Program-made: the position numbers and the translations under genes
Origin: Ehretia macrophylla
Lineage: Eukaryota > Streptophyta > Magnoliopsida > Boraginales > Ehretiaceae
Assembly: GCA_037974665.1 (NCBI GenBank)
Contig: CM075770.1
Coordinates: 1,996,501 to 2,060,500, forward strand
Direction: 5' to 3'
Length of the DNA stretch: 64,000 bases
The notes under the pieces: generated by a model
Databases searched by the model: none
Told to the model about the DNA's origin: nothing
The model's input: the letters and a program-made list of their open reading frames with translations, nothing else
In this document: positions 20,931 through 33,572 of the stretch, piece after piece
How the letters are laid out: each line of letters starts with the position of its first letter
How positions within the stretch are numbered: the first letter of the stretch is position 1

Positions 20931-23900
20931 ATGTTTGGAGGCTCCGGAAAAGTCGGCAGAGGCGGCGTTGGCGGCCGTGGCGGCGGCGCGGGAAAGCGAA
21001 ACACTCACTCCGGTTTCCATCCGCCGCCTCTCCACCGCGCTTCCGGCCGTCAATCAATGGGAGGAGGCGGCGGAGTCGGCCCTGGCCCTGGCCCGGGCCC
21101 ACGCAGCAGTACCACCTCGGCCCGGCCTACTGCCGCGGGGACGGAGGAGATGTTCAGCCTCGTTACAGGCAAGCCGTTGAATTTCGCTATGCTTATACGG
21201 CTGGCGCCGGACCTCGTGGAGGAGATCAAACGCGTGGAGGAACAAGGCGGCGCGGCGCGTATCAAATTTGATGCCAATGCTAATAATTCTGCTGGAAATG
21301 TGAGTGTATCAACTTAATTCCAGCCACTTCATATAATTTATTTAAATTTTTTCATAATTTTACTTTGCTTGCTTATTTAAATTTAAATTATGTTAAGTTT
21401 CTTTAAAAAATTAATTTTTACTTGTTTTTTCTAATATTTTTTTGGAATTAGGAATTTGAGACTATTGCATATGAGTTTGATTTCACTGTTTCGTGTGTTT
21501 ATTGAAGTAGTTAATGCATAAGGAGACTATATTATTAGAGTGAGTGAATAAACAGAAGAACAGAGTTCGAGCTTATTGACTTGTGCACATTGTACAGATT
21601 GCGTGTCTCTTTTTTGTTTTTCCTGGATTTATGAGCTTGTTTACCTGTGTAGGTTGTACAGTTTGCGTGAAATTGTTTTCCTCGATGAATGTAGTCAATG
21701 GACTTAAACTGCTCGATTAGAGGTTTGACGTTGTCTTTTGAATTTGCAAATGCGAAAGGGAAAGAGGCGTCATTTGTTTAATATGAAAATTGAGTTGTTT
21801 CTGACATGTTATCGGTGTGTCTAGCTTTTAGTCAAGCAGTTACTGAATAAAGAGAAGAACAACTTTTGCGGCTTGCGCTTGTTTACATGTGTAAGTTGTA
21901 CGGTTTGCATGGGTTCTTTCCTAGATGAATTCAGTGAATGGACGTAAAGTACTTGATTTGAGGTTCGGTGTTGTCTTTTAAAGTTGATAAAAGCGTGAGG
22001 TACAGGTGTGTCAGTTTTTGATATGAGAATTGAGCTGTTTCTGATATGTTATTGGTCTAGTCTAGGCTTTTGGAATGGTTATAGAATGGTTACAACAAAT
22101 GACTATAGTGCTGATAAAAGTTTTGACAGTAAACTGATGGAAATACAGATTACAAGGGGAGGTTTGAATTGTTAAACAATTAGATTGTATCTGTAGCTAA
22201 AGGATATTGAAGGCAGGACCTCAACTGACTTTAGTGGTTTCCATATTCTTAATGTATTGTTAAATCATGTTTACAGGATCCTAGATTCTGTTCTGTCTTT
22301 GCGCTACATTTTCGATCCATCTTAGAAAAGAAATTGGAGAACACGTAAAATTGTTCTTTTAATTTTGTTTGCTTTGTCTTATTAAGATATTTACCAAAGA
22401 GCACATTAACTTTCCTTGTAAATGAAGGAGAGCAACTACCTGAACCCAAATAAAAAAGAAGAGCATTTGTCGAAGAACACGTTAAATTTGGCTGTGCACT
22501 GTCACCTGTGCCGTAAAACGACAAACACTGTCAATCGGTGCTTACTTAAGCAGGGGCGTAGTTTCTCTGTCTAGCAGGAACTTTTTGAACCAGTCTCTTC
22601 GTGATTTCCGCCTTTCATTTTAATTTTTATTATTTAGGTGGACACATTTTGCATTATTTGGGGTTTCCTCCATTTATTGTTAAGTGGATCAGGAGTTTGA
22701 TCGGATGTGGCTTCCCTTTTGTTTCACTTTTCAGTTACCAGTTATCTCAACTAATTGCTCCTTTCATTTGTGTAGAGGTATGCTCCTATAAAATTACCAT
22801 TGATTTTTTCTGTTTCTAATTTGGAATGGAAGTATGCAAATTATTTTTCCATACGCATCCTGGATGTGTGATTGCTCATTAGTTAGAAACATTTGCTCCT
22901 TGAATCCCCATCCCCTTTAATCCTGTGGAAACTTGATAAATTTTGTGCATGGAGACTGGTTGTTTGGCATTTTCCCCTCTTTCATTTCTTTCTTACTTGA
23001 CCTCTGTCTTAGTTGTAGCCACCAGCAGATGCTTTGGTACATTGCATGTACTGTATGAACACATCTTACTTTCATATAAAAATATCTGTATAATCTTTGA
23101 AAAAGACTTTCTTTCAAAAGAATGAAAAGACTTGCTATCTTTGGGATCTGATCCTACTCCGCAGCTCAAGACTTTAGTTATAAATTCTTGAGAAGAACTA
23201 GTTTAGATTGTGCATATTGGTACAGATATTAATTATAGTTGAGGACTTTTGACGTTTATTATCGCAAGGAGGTAAAAGGGTTTCAGTCCCACCGTTGGTG
23301 CCTATTAATGATATGCGATAATGGGTTTCTGGTTGTCACAGTTAAGAGTTTTCCTTTCTTCGTCAGGTCATAAATGTTGGTAGCAAGGACTTCAGATTTA
23401 CGTGGTCGCGTGAACCTGGAGACCTTTGCGATATATATGAAGAACGGAAAAGTGGTGAAGATGGAAATGGCATGCTTGTAGAATCAGGGTGTGCTTGGCG
23501 AAAACTGAATGTTCAACGTGTCCTGGATGAATCAACTAAAAACCATGTTAAGATGCTATCAGAAGAGGCTGAGCGCAAGCTTAAATCACGCAAGTAAGTT
23601 TTCCTTTTCTGGTTTGAAGTTTTTCCCAGTAGCGATACTCATGTTTGAATCCTACATCTTTTAGCCCATTTTTGGCATATATCTATGTCAATTCAATTCA
23701 ATCATAGGTTTACAATCTTTAATTTTTCCTAGATCCTGCTGAACATATGGTAAAAAAAATGTTATAATAGAAGCCTGAAATAGTTGAGTATAACAGTTTG
23801 CTGGTTACTGTTTATTTATGGTTGTGGCAGACTTAAGGAATTGTTATATTGGTATGGGTAAATGATCTTCAGTCTTCTATGAATTTGATACAAACTGTGC

Positions 23901-26900
23901 TGAAGCAAACCTTTTCTGGCATAGACAGCCGCTCTGTGATTCCCTTTGTGTATTAATGTGGTGGAGCTTGAAGATGTCTCTTCCTAAGCAGGGTGCTGTA
24001 TAAGACACAATGACTTGAAGCTCAATTGACCTTATTTTGACTTGTGGTCTTGTTATGCTTGGGATGTTTGTTATATTATAAAATTTAGTTCATATTTCCC
24101 AGCTCACATTTACCCAAAACAAAATATCGTGTTTGTTTGAAGTTGGAACTTCAGGGGCATGTTTATTTAACAAGAATATAAAATTTATGGGATGGAGTTT
24201 ATAGCCCCATAGTACGAGAATGTTGTATAGTCTTGCTTTTGGACTTCAAATTGGTAGTATGATTTTTCAGTTAGGTTCATCAAGAACCCACTGTTTGATC
24301 TTGTTCTGGATGTTAGTGACTTTTTGCATTTTTTGGTTGTAGACTCATGGATGAATAAACGGAGCTTGTTTGTTTTTTCATTCTGAGCCTTTGTCTTTTA
24401 CAATGAATGTTTGTGGTATATTTCCACACTGTCTGTGGTGCTGGACAAGGTTCCTCTTCTACTGTTTACTTGGGATGTGTGTGGGATCTGTATGTTTTGT
24501 GGGTTACTTGCTTTTGGGTCATTATAATTATTTTAATATTGGGCATCAGATATCATTTCTTCTTTCTGTGTTGTAGCATCTTCGTAATGCACTTGTGGTG
24601 GATTATGAAGCACAAATGCTATGGATTAAGACCCCCCAACCCCTCTTTCCCCACCCCCACCAAAAATTTAAAAGCAAAAAAAAAAGGGAAAAAAGAAGAA
24701 AAATTTCCAGATTGTGCGAAAAGGATGACTCTATATATATATCTACAAGTGAGGACCTGTGTGTCTATTATTTAATGTCTATTTTATTGTGGGAGAAAAG
24801 GTTCAACTTTGAGTTGTTGTTGATAGTTTTTGCTGAAAAATTGTAAGGACATTGATTTAGCGTTTAATTTCTGGCATTATCTCTAATATCTATGGGTGTG
24901 AGATTTCCATCCTAATGCCATTCGTGTTACCTGATAACAGAGCCATCGTTATAGACCCTGGAAATCCACCTATGAAGAGTCAAATGAAGGCATTGGCTGC
25001 TGCAGAGAGTAAGTTTTTGACTAAATGTTGGGGCTTAGCTTTGAATATTGCCCTTTCTGGTCGCTTAGCTTTGTATATTGCCTTTTCTGGTTTTTAATTG
25101 TTAATACTGGAGGTCGCCAATTCGAGTCTCCTCAGGGCCACTCGAGGTTTATCCGGCCGTTAACTTCATGGCCCGTGGGATTAGTCAGGCGAAACTCGGA
25201 TACTCTCGGATTTTTTTTTTTTTTTTTTAAATTTGTTAATACTTGAACAATCATTGATTTCAATCTCTGTTATGATGACCTTTCTGGTTTTTGGCTTTGT
25301 GCCTATCTAGAATTGCTATCTTTAGCTTATTGCTGAACTGCGGAATAAATTGATAAGCATGAAATATGTTGTCTCAGGGTGATTTGCTTGATTTGACCAA
25401 TATTATGTTGAATTTTAAGAACTTTCTGTATTTATGATTATCATTACTTTGGTATTAAGGGTGAGGATTGGTACATTATTAAGGTTTGACCAGATGGACT
25501 TGGCAACATAGGTCGGAAAGACAGAAAACAACCTTTTCTTATGTGGTAGGGCTGCATAGAACTAATTAGCTAGTAGCTAGTGTGGACGACAACTGCATTA
25601 GTGCTTACACGCCCATGAATCTTTTAAAAGAACTGAATTGGTGATTTCATGGGAGTAAGTGCATGATTTTTTTTTTAATCTCTGGACTTTTTAACACTTT
25701 TCTCTTTCTTTTTACTTATCAAGTGTAATATCAGTTCATGATAATATCCTTGACTTTCTAATATGTGGCAGAAAAAATAACTTGGAGTGAACTTAGAGAA
25801 CAAGACGTGGTCATGTTAGTTGAATTGTTATTACCAGTGTGGAAGAATTAACTCTTTACCATAGAGGTTGACATTCTACATCACTGGTAGTATCTTGAGA
25901 GTGATCTTTTAGAGGTGAGGTATCCTGAAATATTCATTAACATTATGAAGAACTGAATTGAAGAAGATTAACATCTATCGTGAGGGTGACCAGCTGCTTC
26001 TAGTTTGTTCTTTAAAACTGTCTGCTCATATTTTTGCTGTCATCATTACAATTTATGTTAATACTCACATCTTCTTTCAGCTAATCCATGGAGAATGCCT
26101 TTTAAGAAGGAACCTCCTTTCAAGAAACGAAAACCTGAACCACCTCCAGGTAATCGGGTGTCGACGCCTCATGGTCACTTGTGGGTTTTACGTGTGGAAT
26201 TGCAATTAGCTTGGGTAATATAGTAATAGATCTCAGATTTTTGGGAATGTTCCCCCCTTCCCACTAAAACTAATATTGTATAAGATTCTTTTCCTCATCT
26301 TTTTCCTTTAACATATGCAGGAGGTCCTCCAAAATCTATGTATAAATCTGGTTTGTCAACAACCACTCCTTCGAAGGGCAGGCATTCAACTTCACCTCTA
26401 GTGTCTCCGCCTGAGCAGTCTGGTGCTCCAGCATCACCATTTGGAAGTGGCATTCTAATCAAGGGCCGCACAAATATAGAAGTTATGAATAAAACTACCA
26501 GCTCTGAGAAAGAAATGCCTAGTAAGGTGACCAGCAATGCAAGACGGGATAAACGAGGAGGCAAAGGGGAGGTGGTGAAACCTGCTGATTTGCGAAGCAT
26601 GCTGATTTCTCTTCTTAAGGAGAATCCTCTGGGAATGAGCATTAAGGTAGGAATTTATAGATTTCCTGCTTTTGTGGTATTCGGGCTTAATCCCTACTCT
26701 ACATTTATATTTGTTGTTTGATTAGGAATTGTTGACTTTCCAGGTGCATTTCATGACATTTATGTGATCTCTGACACTGTGTCAGCTCTTTCTATTTTTT
26801 CTTGTGTAAATTTTAGGCCTTGGAGAAAGCTGTTGGGGATGCGTTTCCTAACTCGGTCAAGCAGATTGAGCCCATCATTAAAAAGGTAAGAAGAGATATC

Positions 26901-29900
26901 ATTGTTGAGCTTGTTATCAGAAGTATGTTGTTTATAGATCTACTTATCCATTTTTCTTTGAACAATAGATTGCAACTTATCAAGCTCCAGGCAAGTATTT
27001 ATTGAAACTAGGAGTTGAGATCGAGGGCTTCGATAAACCTTCTCCAGAAGATGAAAGGTACTTCTCTTTCTCTGGTCCTGGATTATATCCTCAAAATCTG
27101 TTTATTTAATTTTTCATTTTCATCTTTGAGGTTTACATGTTGCGTACTTTGTGAATTACACCCAAAAGAAGACACACCATGTCATTTGCACCATGCTACT
27201 AAACTTTACTCCAATAAAATGGCTAACTTGACCCTTGGCTCTGGATATATCTAATCCCAAATATAAGCTATGGCTAGGTGTCAGCTTGGCTTGTGTACGG
27301 CGCCACTGTTTGGTGTGCTACATGGATTGTTGATGTTACATGGATGGAAACTTCTCTATCTTATTTGCTACAGTTTTTAGTTTCTCTCTTGGTTCTCACA
27401 GTTATCAATTATTTTCTTGTTCTCATTCTGCTCCTCCTTCCTGGAGAATTATACATTGGAAAGACAAAAATGAAAAAAAGCACACACAAGCGTACTATTA
27501 AACAGCCATTCCTTAACTAAAAAGGAGTTAAAATGAGAATATATTAGTTTTTGTAAGGCTGTTTTGATATTTGCTTCATGTTTGTATTCTTTGATTAAGT
27601 CTAGCTATGATCTGCTCGATGTTGCTGATAAACCTGTTATCTGCATTCTCACATATCCTTATTATTGTACTTCTTGTGGTTGCTCTTTCGTGGACTCAGG
27701 CTCAATCTGATCACTTTTTCTATAACCTTAATATACAGCTCTCTTTCGTGAATTGAACCTTTGTAACTATAGAATCTACCAGTGCTCTCTTGGCTTTCTT
27801 CGAGTTCAACCATTTTCACGACATTTGACACCTTTCATGACGGTCCAAGGGTTTGTTGTTAGTTTCATGTATGTACACTGTCAGGGCTCTTATATGTAGT
27901 CTGTTCTCATGCAGTTCTCCTTTAGATAACCATCACCAATCACCCCTCCGTGCAACCTATGTCCAACCGCCTGCTCCAGAACCTGTTTTTTCCACAAGAA
28001 CTGATGGCAGTGAATTAGATGAGCTGGGACAGTTGGGTTCTAAATCTGAGGAAGCTCCCAATGACTTGGAAAAAGTTGATATAGAACATCATTCACCGGA
28101 TATTTTTGGTGAGAAAAAAAAGGTCTCTGATAGTGAAGGGCCTGTAGGTAGCTCCGGTGATAGCGGAAGTGATAGTGATAGCGAAAGTGACAGTAGTGAT
28201 AGTGGAAGTGACAGTGAAAGCCGTAGCCGAAGCAGAAGTAAAAGTAGAAGCCCCGTGGGTAGTGGTAGTGTGAGTAGCAGTGATAGTGAAAGTGATGCCT
28301 CTTCAAACAGTAAGGAGGCTTCTGATGAAGATGTCAATATTATATCAAGTGATGATGACAAAGAGTCGAAACATAAATTAGAAGCTTCTGAACCTCGGTC
28401 AGTGAAATCTGCTTTTGCTTGGAGAAATACAGATGGAGAGCCCGGTAATATTGAGATCGATGAAAAGCAAGATGACCATGTTGCTGATGCAGTTGAGATT
28501 GAGAAAGACTTGCTCGGCGATAACCATGTTGGTTCAATGACTGATGTCATGAGTTCAGTTTCTGATAAAGGTAAAAAACCAGAAGAAGAGACAAAACCTT
28601 CTCCACCTGAATGGAACGAGCACTGTGAAAGCCAAGTTTATGGCGGACAGTCTTATAGTGGAAGGGATAAATTGGTTAAGGAGGACCCTAAGAAGGAGCA
28701 ATTTAACAACTCTGATAGACCATCCAAAGGCAAGTCCAAAAGGGGTTTTGATGGAAAACCTGATAGCAACAAAAGGGTTAAAGCTGCAAATGCCAATCAA
28801 TCATTGGTCCCTGGCACTAGGAAGAGTCCTCGCAATTTATCCCCTGATAGACCTAATACTCAAATGGCAAATATTACAGCTAAAGAGGTTACCACTGACT
28901 TTGCCTCACAGAAAGGTTACAACCCTGGATCTTCTGGGAGATCTAATTATGATATTCAGCAACGGAGTCAAAGATCATCAGATTCTGTTGCCCGGGCTAA
29001 GGCCCTGGCTGCTGCAGACAGGCCAGGGAAACACGCTGAGAACGTAGATCGTGGTGTAAAGTACGCTGAAAGAAATCTTCAAACCAAAGAAGGATTTCCG
29101 CTGCAGAGAGATAAAAGTAGTAGGGAACCACAAGATGATGATGGTTTCGCTAGTGATAAAAGACCAGGTAAATTTTCCAAGGAAGGTGTTGGAGACAAAC
29201 TGTCAACTCCTGTTGACTCCCATTATAGGAAACATGACATGTTAGGAAAGTTCAAGGAGGTGGAATCTGTTTCAAGCATGCAAATGGAATATTCCCCCAG
29301 GGATGCAAATACAAATGACATGGACAGATCTCTTCATGAAAATGGTCGAGGTAATACACTACGAAGAGAGCCTTCAGATTTGGAGTTGGGAGAACTTCGT
29401 GAGCCCTTGCCTGAGGAAATCCCTGGTAATAAGAAGCCATTCGAGAGAAAAAGTTCCTTCAAACAATCAGAAAACAAATCAACGAGTTCAGAATACTGGA
29501 ATTCAGATTTAAATAAAGGAAGATCTGCTGGTAAGGTAAATGCTGAATCTAGAAAAACCTCTCCACCTACTTCAAAGATAGCAGCAGTCTCTGGCATTTT
29601 TGAGGGTTTGAAGAGGAGGAACCCTGATTCTTATGCCAGTGATATTACTAGAGATCATCAAGGAACTAGACAGCCCCAATCTGAGCAACACCAATCCAAT
29701 ATTGGTCCTACTGACCTCAGTTCCCACTATAACAAATTATCAGAGGTGAATAGCAATAATCGACTAAGTGATATTGGAATGGGCTCGGAGACTGTCAGTT
29801 TGCAGCAACAAAATGACTCCAGACGAGGAATTGTTTCCGCTTCGTCAAGAGAGAGCAAGAAACAGCAATCTGATACATATATTGACTTAAATGATAGGCG

Positions 29901-31344
29901 AAAAGATACTTCTTTGACAGGGAGCAATGATGGCCAAAAAAGAAGGGACTCTTCTTCAGATGAAAATAGTTGCTCATATTCTAAGTATGAAAAGGAGGAG
30001 CCTGAACTGAAAGGGCCAATAAAGGACATCTCCCAGTGAGTTTGTTATTTGTGTCTTAGAATGATGAGTTTTTTTTTTTTTTTTCAATCTCTTACGTTAT
30101 CGAAATATTTGTGACCTTTGCTTATGTTTGTATCTTACCACTTTTAGGTACAGTGAGTATGTGCAGGAATATAATGAGAAGTATGAGAGTTATTGCTCAT
30201 TGGACAAGATCTTAGACTCTTACAGGTATCATCGAACTTGCTTAGTCTCATGGTTTCATACTGATTAACTTCTTTTCTCTGATGTTAGCTGAAAACTGCT
30301 CCAGCTAAAACAAACTAAACAGCTTCGTTTTTATATGCTTAGGATTGAGTTCAGTAAACTTGGGAGGGACCTTGAGGCCTCCAAAGGAAGAGATATGGAG
30401 AGATATGATGACCTTGTGGCGCAGTTGAAAGAATCCTATCGGCAGTGTGGACCAGTACGTGCACCTTTTTCTATTATTGACTCTCTGCTTTTGGATGATT
30501 ATTATGGTTCAGTGAAGATCTTGTATATTTGTCTATTTATGTTTCTTACGCAAGGGAGAAAATGATGTTTGTGTATTTGTCTGTTTATGTGCATTTGATC
30601 TGGGAGTGCCACTGTCAATGTCATTTTTATGTGTATTTGTAAAAAGCAAAAGCCAGGAGAAAGGGGGGTGGTGGGGGGGGGGTTTGGTGTGATGAAAAAG
30701 ATGGAGGAAAGAAAGCTTGGAGAAGTTTGTGTTTCCAAACTTGGTCCATCATTCAAAAAGTTCTCAGAAATTTTCCCTTTCTATTTTTTACTGCTAGCGA
30801 CAGTGGTGGGGTCGTATAGAAGAATAGTGCCTTGATTTTTCCTCTTCTGTGTTGGTTTCTATTCCCATGTCAACAATGGTAACCTGTGTCAGAAAATATT
30901 TAATACCTATTTACTAGGTAAAACAGAATTATAACCCAACTTTTTTGAGGACTTCCTTCTTCATAGATGGAGTGGAGCTGCTATGTACATTTATTGTGTT
31001 TTAGAATTATATTTTGTTGTATTTAGATAAAGAATGAGTGCTCTTGGGTATATATCTATTAAAACTGTCAATTTTCTTTTATATTTATGTCTCTCCTTTT
31101 ATATTGCTCACTTGGCCATGACTTAATAATACGCAGAGACTTAAAAGACTCCAGAAAATCTTCGTTGTGCTTCATGAAGAATTGAAGGTGATTATATGAC
31201 CATTAGATTTGAGCATTAATCTTCGTTCTATAATTTTATTATTTCTTTCCTATCTTTGTCGTGTTATTTCTGAACATGTCCTCTTGTTTGCAGCATCTGA
31301 AGCAGATGATCAAAGATTTTGCCGCTTTGTACACGAAGGATTGA
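20931..31344 (+). CDS. ELL-like RNA polymerase II elongation factor (Occludin_ELL C-terminus), 12 exons
   Basis: Exons by eye: 20931-21299, 23367-23593, 24941-25008, 26081-26149, 26321-26646, 26817-26885, 26969-27057, 27915-30035, 30148-30225, 30343-30454, 31137-31187, 31294-31344. All joints are GT/AG and keep frame, giving 1209 residues. Domains: a Gly/Pro-rich start (1-70); an ELL N-terminal-like region (about 74-410, beginning MFSLVTGKPLNFAMLIRL, with a winged-helix-like part DLRSMLISLLKENPLGMSI); a long disordered segment with an acidic Ser/Asp and Arg/Ser run (about 480-540); and a C-terminal Occludin/ELL helical domain (about 1112-1209: YNEKYESYCSLDKILDSYR ... LKHLKQMIKDFA). In animals ELL suppresses Pol II pausing in super and little elongation complexes. 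Plant copies are often labelled 'dentin sialophosphoprotein-related' because of the Ser/Asp run. Family call firm; role in plants inferred. Confidence 0.88.
25031..25090 (+). repeat. Two-copy ~30-bp tandem duplication in ELL intron 3
   Basis: GGCTTAGCTTTGAATATTGC and its near-copy GCTTAGCTTTGTATATTGC follow each other, both ending TTTCTGG. It is a local duplication just after the splice donor. Confidence 0.7.
25109..25232 (+). mobile_element. Au-like SINE, 5'-truncated, in ELL intron 3
   Basis: The segment has a tRNA-type B-box-like AATTCGAGTCTCC, then CCCGTGGGATTAGTCAGGCG (close to the conserved tail of plant Au SINEs), and ends in a ~19-nt T-run. It is flanked by the 11-bp direct repeat TTGTTAATACT (25098-25108 and 25233-25243). 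Short length and missing A box indicate 5' truncation. Orientation follows the host gene. Confidence 0.75.
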
Positions 31345-32124
31345 TGTTCCAGTATTGCCTGTTGAGCATCAGTTGAGGGTGCATTTCTGCATTTGTTTAT
31401 GCTTTGTTGATAATGAAAGCTCGTTGTGCATACTTAGCATCAGTTTTCAGGAGAGTGTGGCAGGAAGGTGCTCCAGAATCTTAGAAAGTAGAAATTTCTG
31501 AAAATAGCTATGATGTTCGGAGTACATGAAGTTGCAGGACAACGAAATGGACAATGATGAAGATTAAGGCCTAGAGCACCAAATCAAAACAAGTCTTATG
31601 TCACTAGGCAGGCCTAGAGCACAATTAAGATTTTGTTTTAGTTAAGTCTTTGAGCAATAATCAACCGACGGAATCTGGATTAGTTGTATCAATATTTGAT
31701 GTAAATAGAATATGTACCATAATGTTCTTTGCTTCGACTTTTCATGTCTTTTTTTTTTTTTTTTTAAAGTTGGATTTACCAATTTTCAGGTCTTCAACTC
31801 GATGATAAGTAATGGATGAGCGTCCAAAATGGATCCTGAGGGTTCATATGTTCTTTTGCTCTTGTTGGGCAAAATCGCAGTTGAAACTCAGAATCTTTAA
31901 TTACAGTAGATTGTTACCGATTGTTCACCCAACTCTTTGGTACCTAATATGTTAATTTTGTTAGTAATATACTTTCAGCTTTGACGCATTTATTTGGGTG
32001 CTTGTTTGGATACTAACCATCATTGCAAGTCTTATGCGGGAATGGTGACACACAGCACAAAAGGTTGAATGAGCCTTGTGGCTCTTGTAAAGGTTTAAGG
32101 CCCTGTTTCAATTTAGACCATAAC
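31345..32124 (+). other. ELL gene 3' UTR and flanking DNA
   Basis: Transcribed tail is likely to about 31740 ('AATAGAATATGTACCATAATGTTC' surroundings), followed by a T-run at 31749. No further gene to 32124. Confidence 0.5.
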
Positions 32125-32138
32125 TTGACTCTATTAAA

Positions 32139-32270
32139 TATGTGAATAGTTTAACAAATAGAACTCTTTACGTTGGCAAATTCAGGTAGAATGATGTAAA
32201 TGTAATTGTACATCAAGTTTTTGGAAGTTGAAATGAAATGAATATTTGTCGAGCAAAAAAAAAAAAAAAT
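32139..32270 (+). mobile_element. Retroposed mRNA 3'-end fragment with poly(A) and 14-bp TSD
   Basis: A 132-bp insert ends in a 14-A run and is flanked by the perfect direct repeat TTGACTCTATTAAA (32125-32138 and 32271-32284). The body (GATGTAAATGTAATTGTACATC, then TGAAATGAAATGAATATTTG before the A-run) has the look of a plant mRNA 3' UTR. It lacks tRNA promoter boxes, so it is better read as a severely 5'-truncated processed transcript inserted by LINE machinery than as a SINE. Confidence 0.75.
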
Positions 32271-32727
32271 TTGACTCTATTAAAGACATTATTTCAAATA
32301 ATGAACAATGTTATTCTGCAACGACATAATTGATTGTTTATTTGCAACTAGCTGACTCAAAAAGGCTTGATTTGGTTTAGCTCGTAAACAAGAAAAAAAT
32401 TCATAACAACAAAATAATCAGCCAATTCCAGTAAAAATAAAAGAGATTTGGATGAGGTTTATAAGCTGCAAACGTGGATCAAACAACTAATTATAATTTA
32501 ACGATCTTAGTCTAACACTCTTTGTTGTGAATTTAGAAACTTATTAGCACCACTAATGATTGACATTGAATCTCTCTGTTGCCAATAGTGAAGAAAGGTT
32601 CAATGTTCTAGCTAGACATAGACTTTGAACAGAAGCCATTGACAACTTTATTAGTGCAACCAGATTCAATTTCAAGTTATTGTTCAGGTGATTAGCATGA
32701 TCAACTAATAGTCTAATACAATCCAAA

Positions 32728-33389
32728 GGAAAATTTGTACAAATGGTGACTATTATTTTCCTAAAATTTCAAATTTACCCTTATTGTTAAAAATTAGCCA
32801 TTTAACCTCTATTATTTCTCAAAAATTTTAAATTTGTCCCTGTTATTCAAAATTAGCCAATTTAGTTATTATTGTTTTTCAAAATTTTCAATTTAATCCC
32901 TTTCTAAATTGGCTAAATTAAATATTTTTAGGGAACAATAGGGAATAAATTAATTTTTTTTAGAAATAAGTGTGAATTTGACACTTCATGCATCTCCTGA
33001 CGAATTTATTAGAATCTTGATTCGTCATATTCTTTTCGAATGATCTTTTTAGCAAGCATTTGGCTGTTGACATGTCCTCCACATACGCAGGAGCGCTTTG
33101 TAGCTTTCTTCGCTTCCTTTGATCAAAGATATAAAAGTGCGAAACTTCTTATTATTAGTAAGATGGGTCGGAGAAGTATAAAAGTGCGAAACTTCAACCT
33201 GATGGATTCGAAGACTTGAACTATCCCTCTCCTCTCATAATAAGGATTAAATTGGCTAATTTTGAACAATAAAAATGAATTGATTTTTTTTTTAGAAAAA
33301 TAATAGAGATTAAATTGATTAATTTTAAACAATAGAGACAAATTTAAAATTTTTGATAAACAATAGGGTCCGTTTGTGCAATTGTCCCC
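32728..33389. mobile_element. Mutator-like MITE 4, upstream of RPS15A
   Basis: Perfect 9-bp target duplication CAATCCAAA at 32719-32727 and 33390-33398. Arms with 'TTGTACAAA..GACTATTATTTT' and 'CAATAGGGTCCGTTTGTGCAA' are inverted copies, again made of 'CCCTATTGTT'-type phrases. The centre (about 32980-33190) is not repeat-like and holds a 20-bp direct repeat (ATAAAAGTGCGAAACTTC at 33132 and 33179). It could be captured host sequence (Pack-MULE-like), but no source gene is recognisable. Confidence 0.8.
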
Positions 33390-33431
33390 CAATCCAAACT
33401 TTACAAACTTTGGGGGGGCTGAAATTCATCA

Positions 33432-33462
33432 TGGGCCCATTTGACAACTTTTGGAGGCCCAA
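33432..33462 (+). promoter_or_regulatory. Site II-type promoter motifs of RPS15A
   Basis: TGGGCCCA (33432-33439) and GGCCCAA (33456-33462) lie 110-140 bp before the ATG. TGGGCC/GGCCCA (site II) elements are typical of plant ribosomal-protein and mitochondrial-protein genes. The MITE target duplication ends only 33 bp upstream. Confidence 0.6.
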
Positions 33463-33572
33463 GTTAAAAAAAGAGAGCAAACATTTTCAACGATGGAGAG
33501 GGTTTTGCAGGTAGGGTTCTATAGATTGAAGAAGAAGAAGAAGAAGCAAAATCAAATCAACTACAAACAGAA

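Noticed and set aside
28040-28550. Minus-strand Ser/Leu- and His/Tyr-rich frames in the ELL gene
   Set aside because: Antisense shadows of the Ser/Asp/Arg repeat in exon 8.
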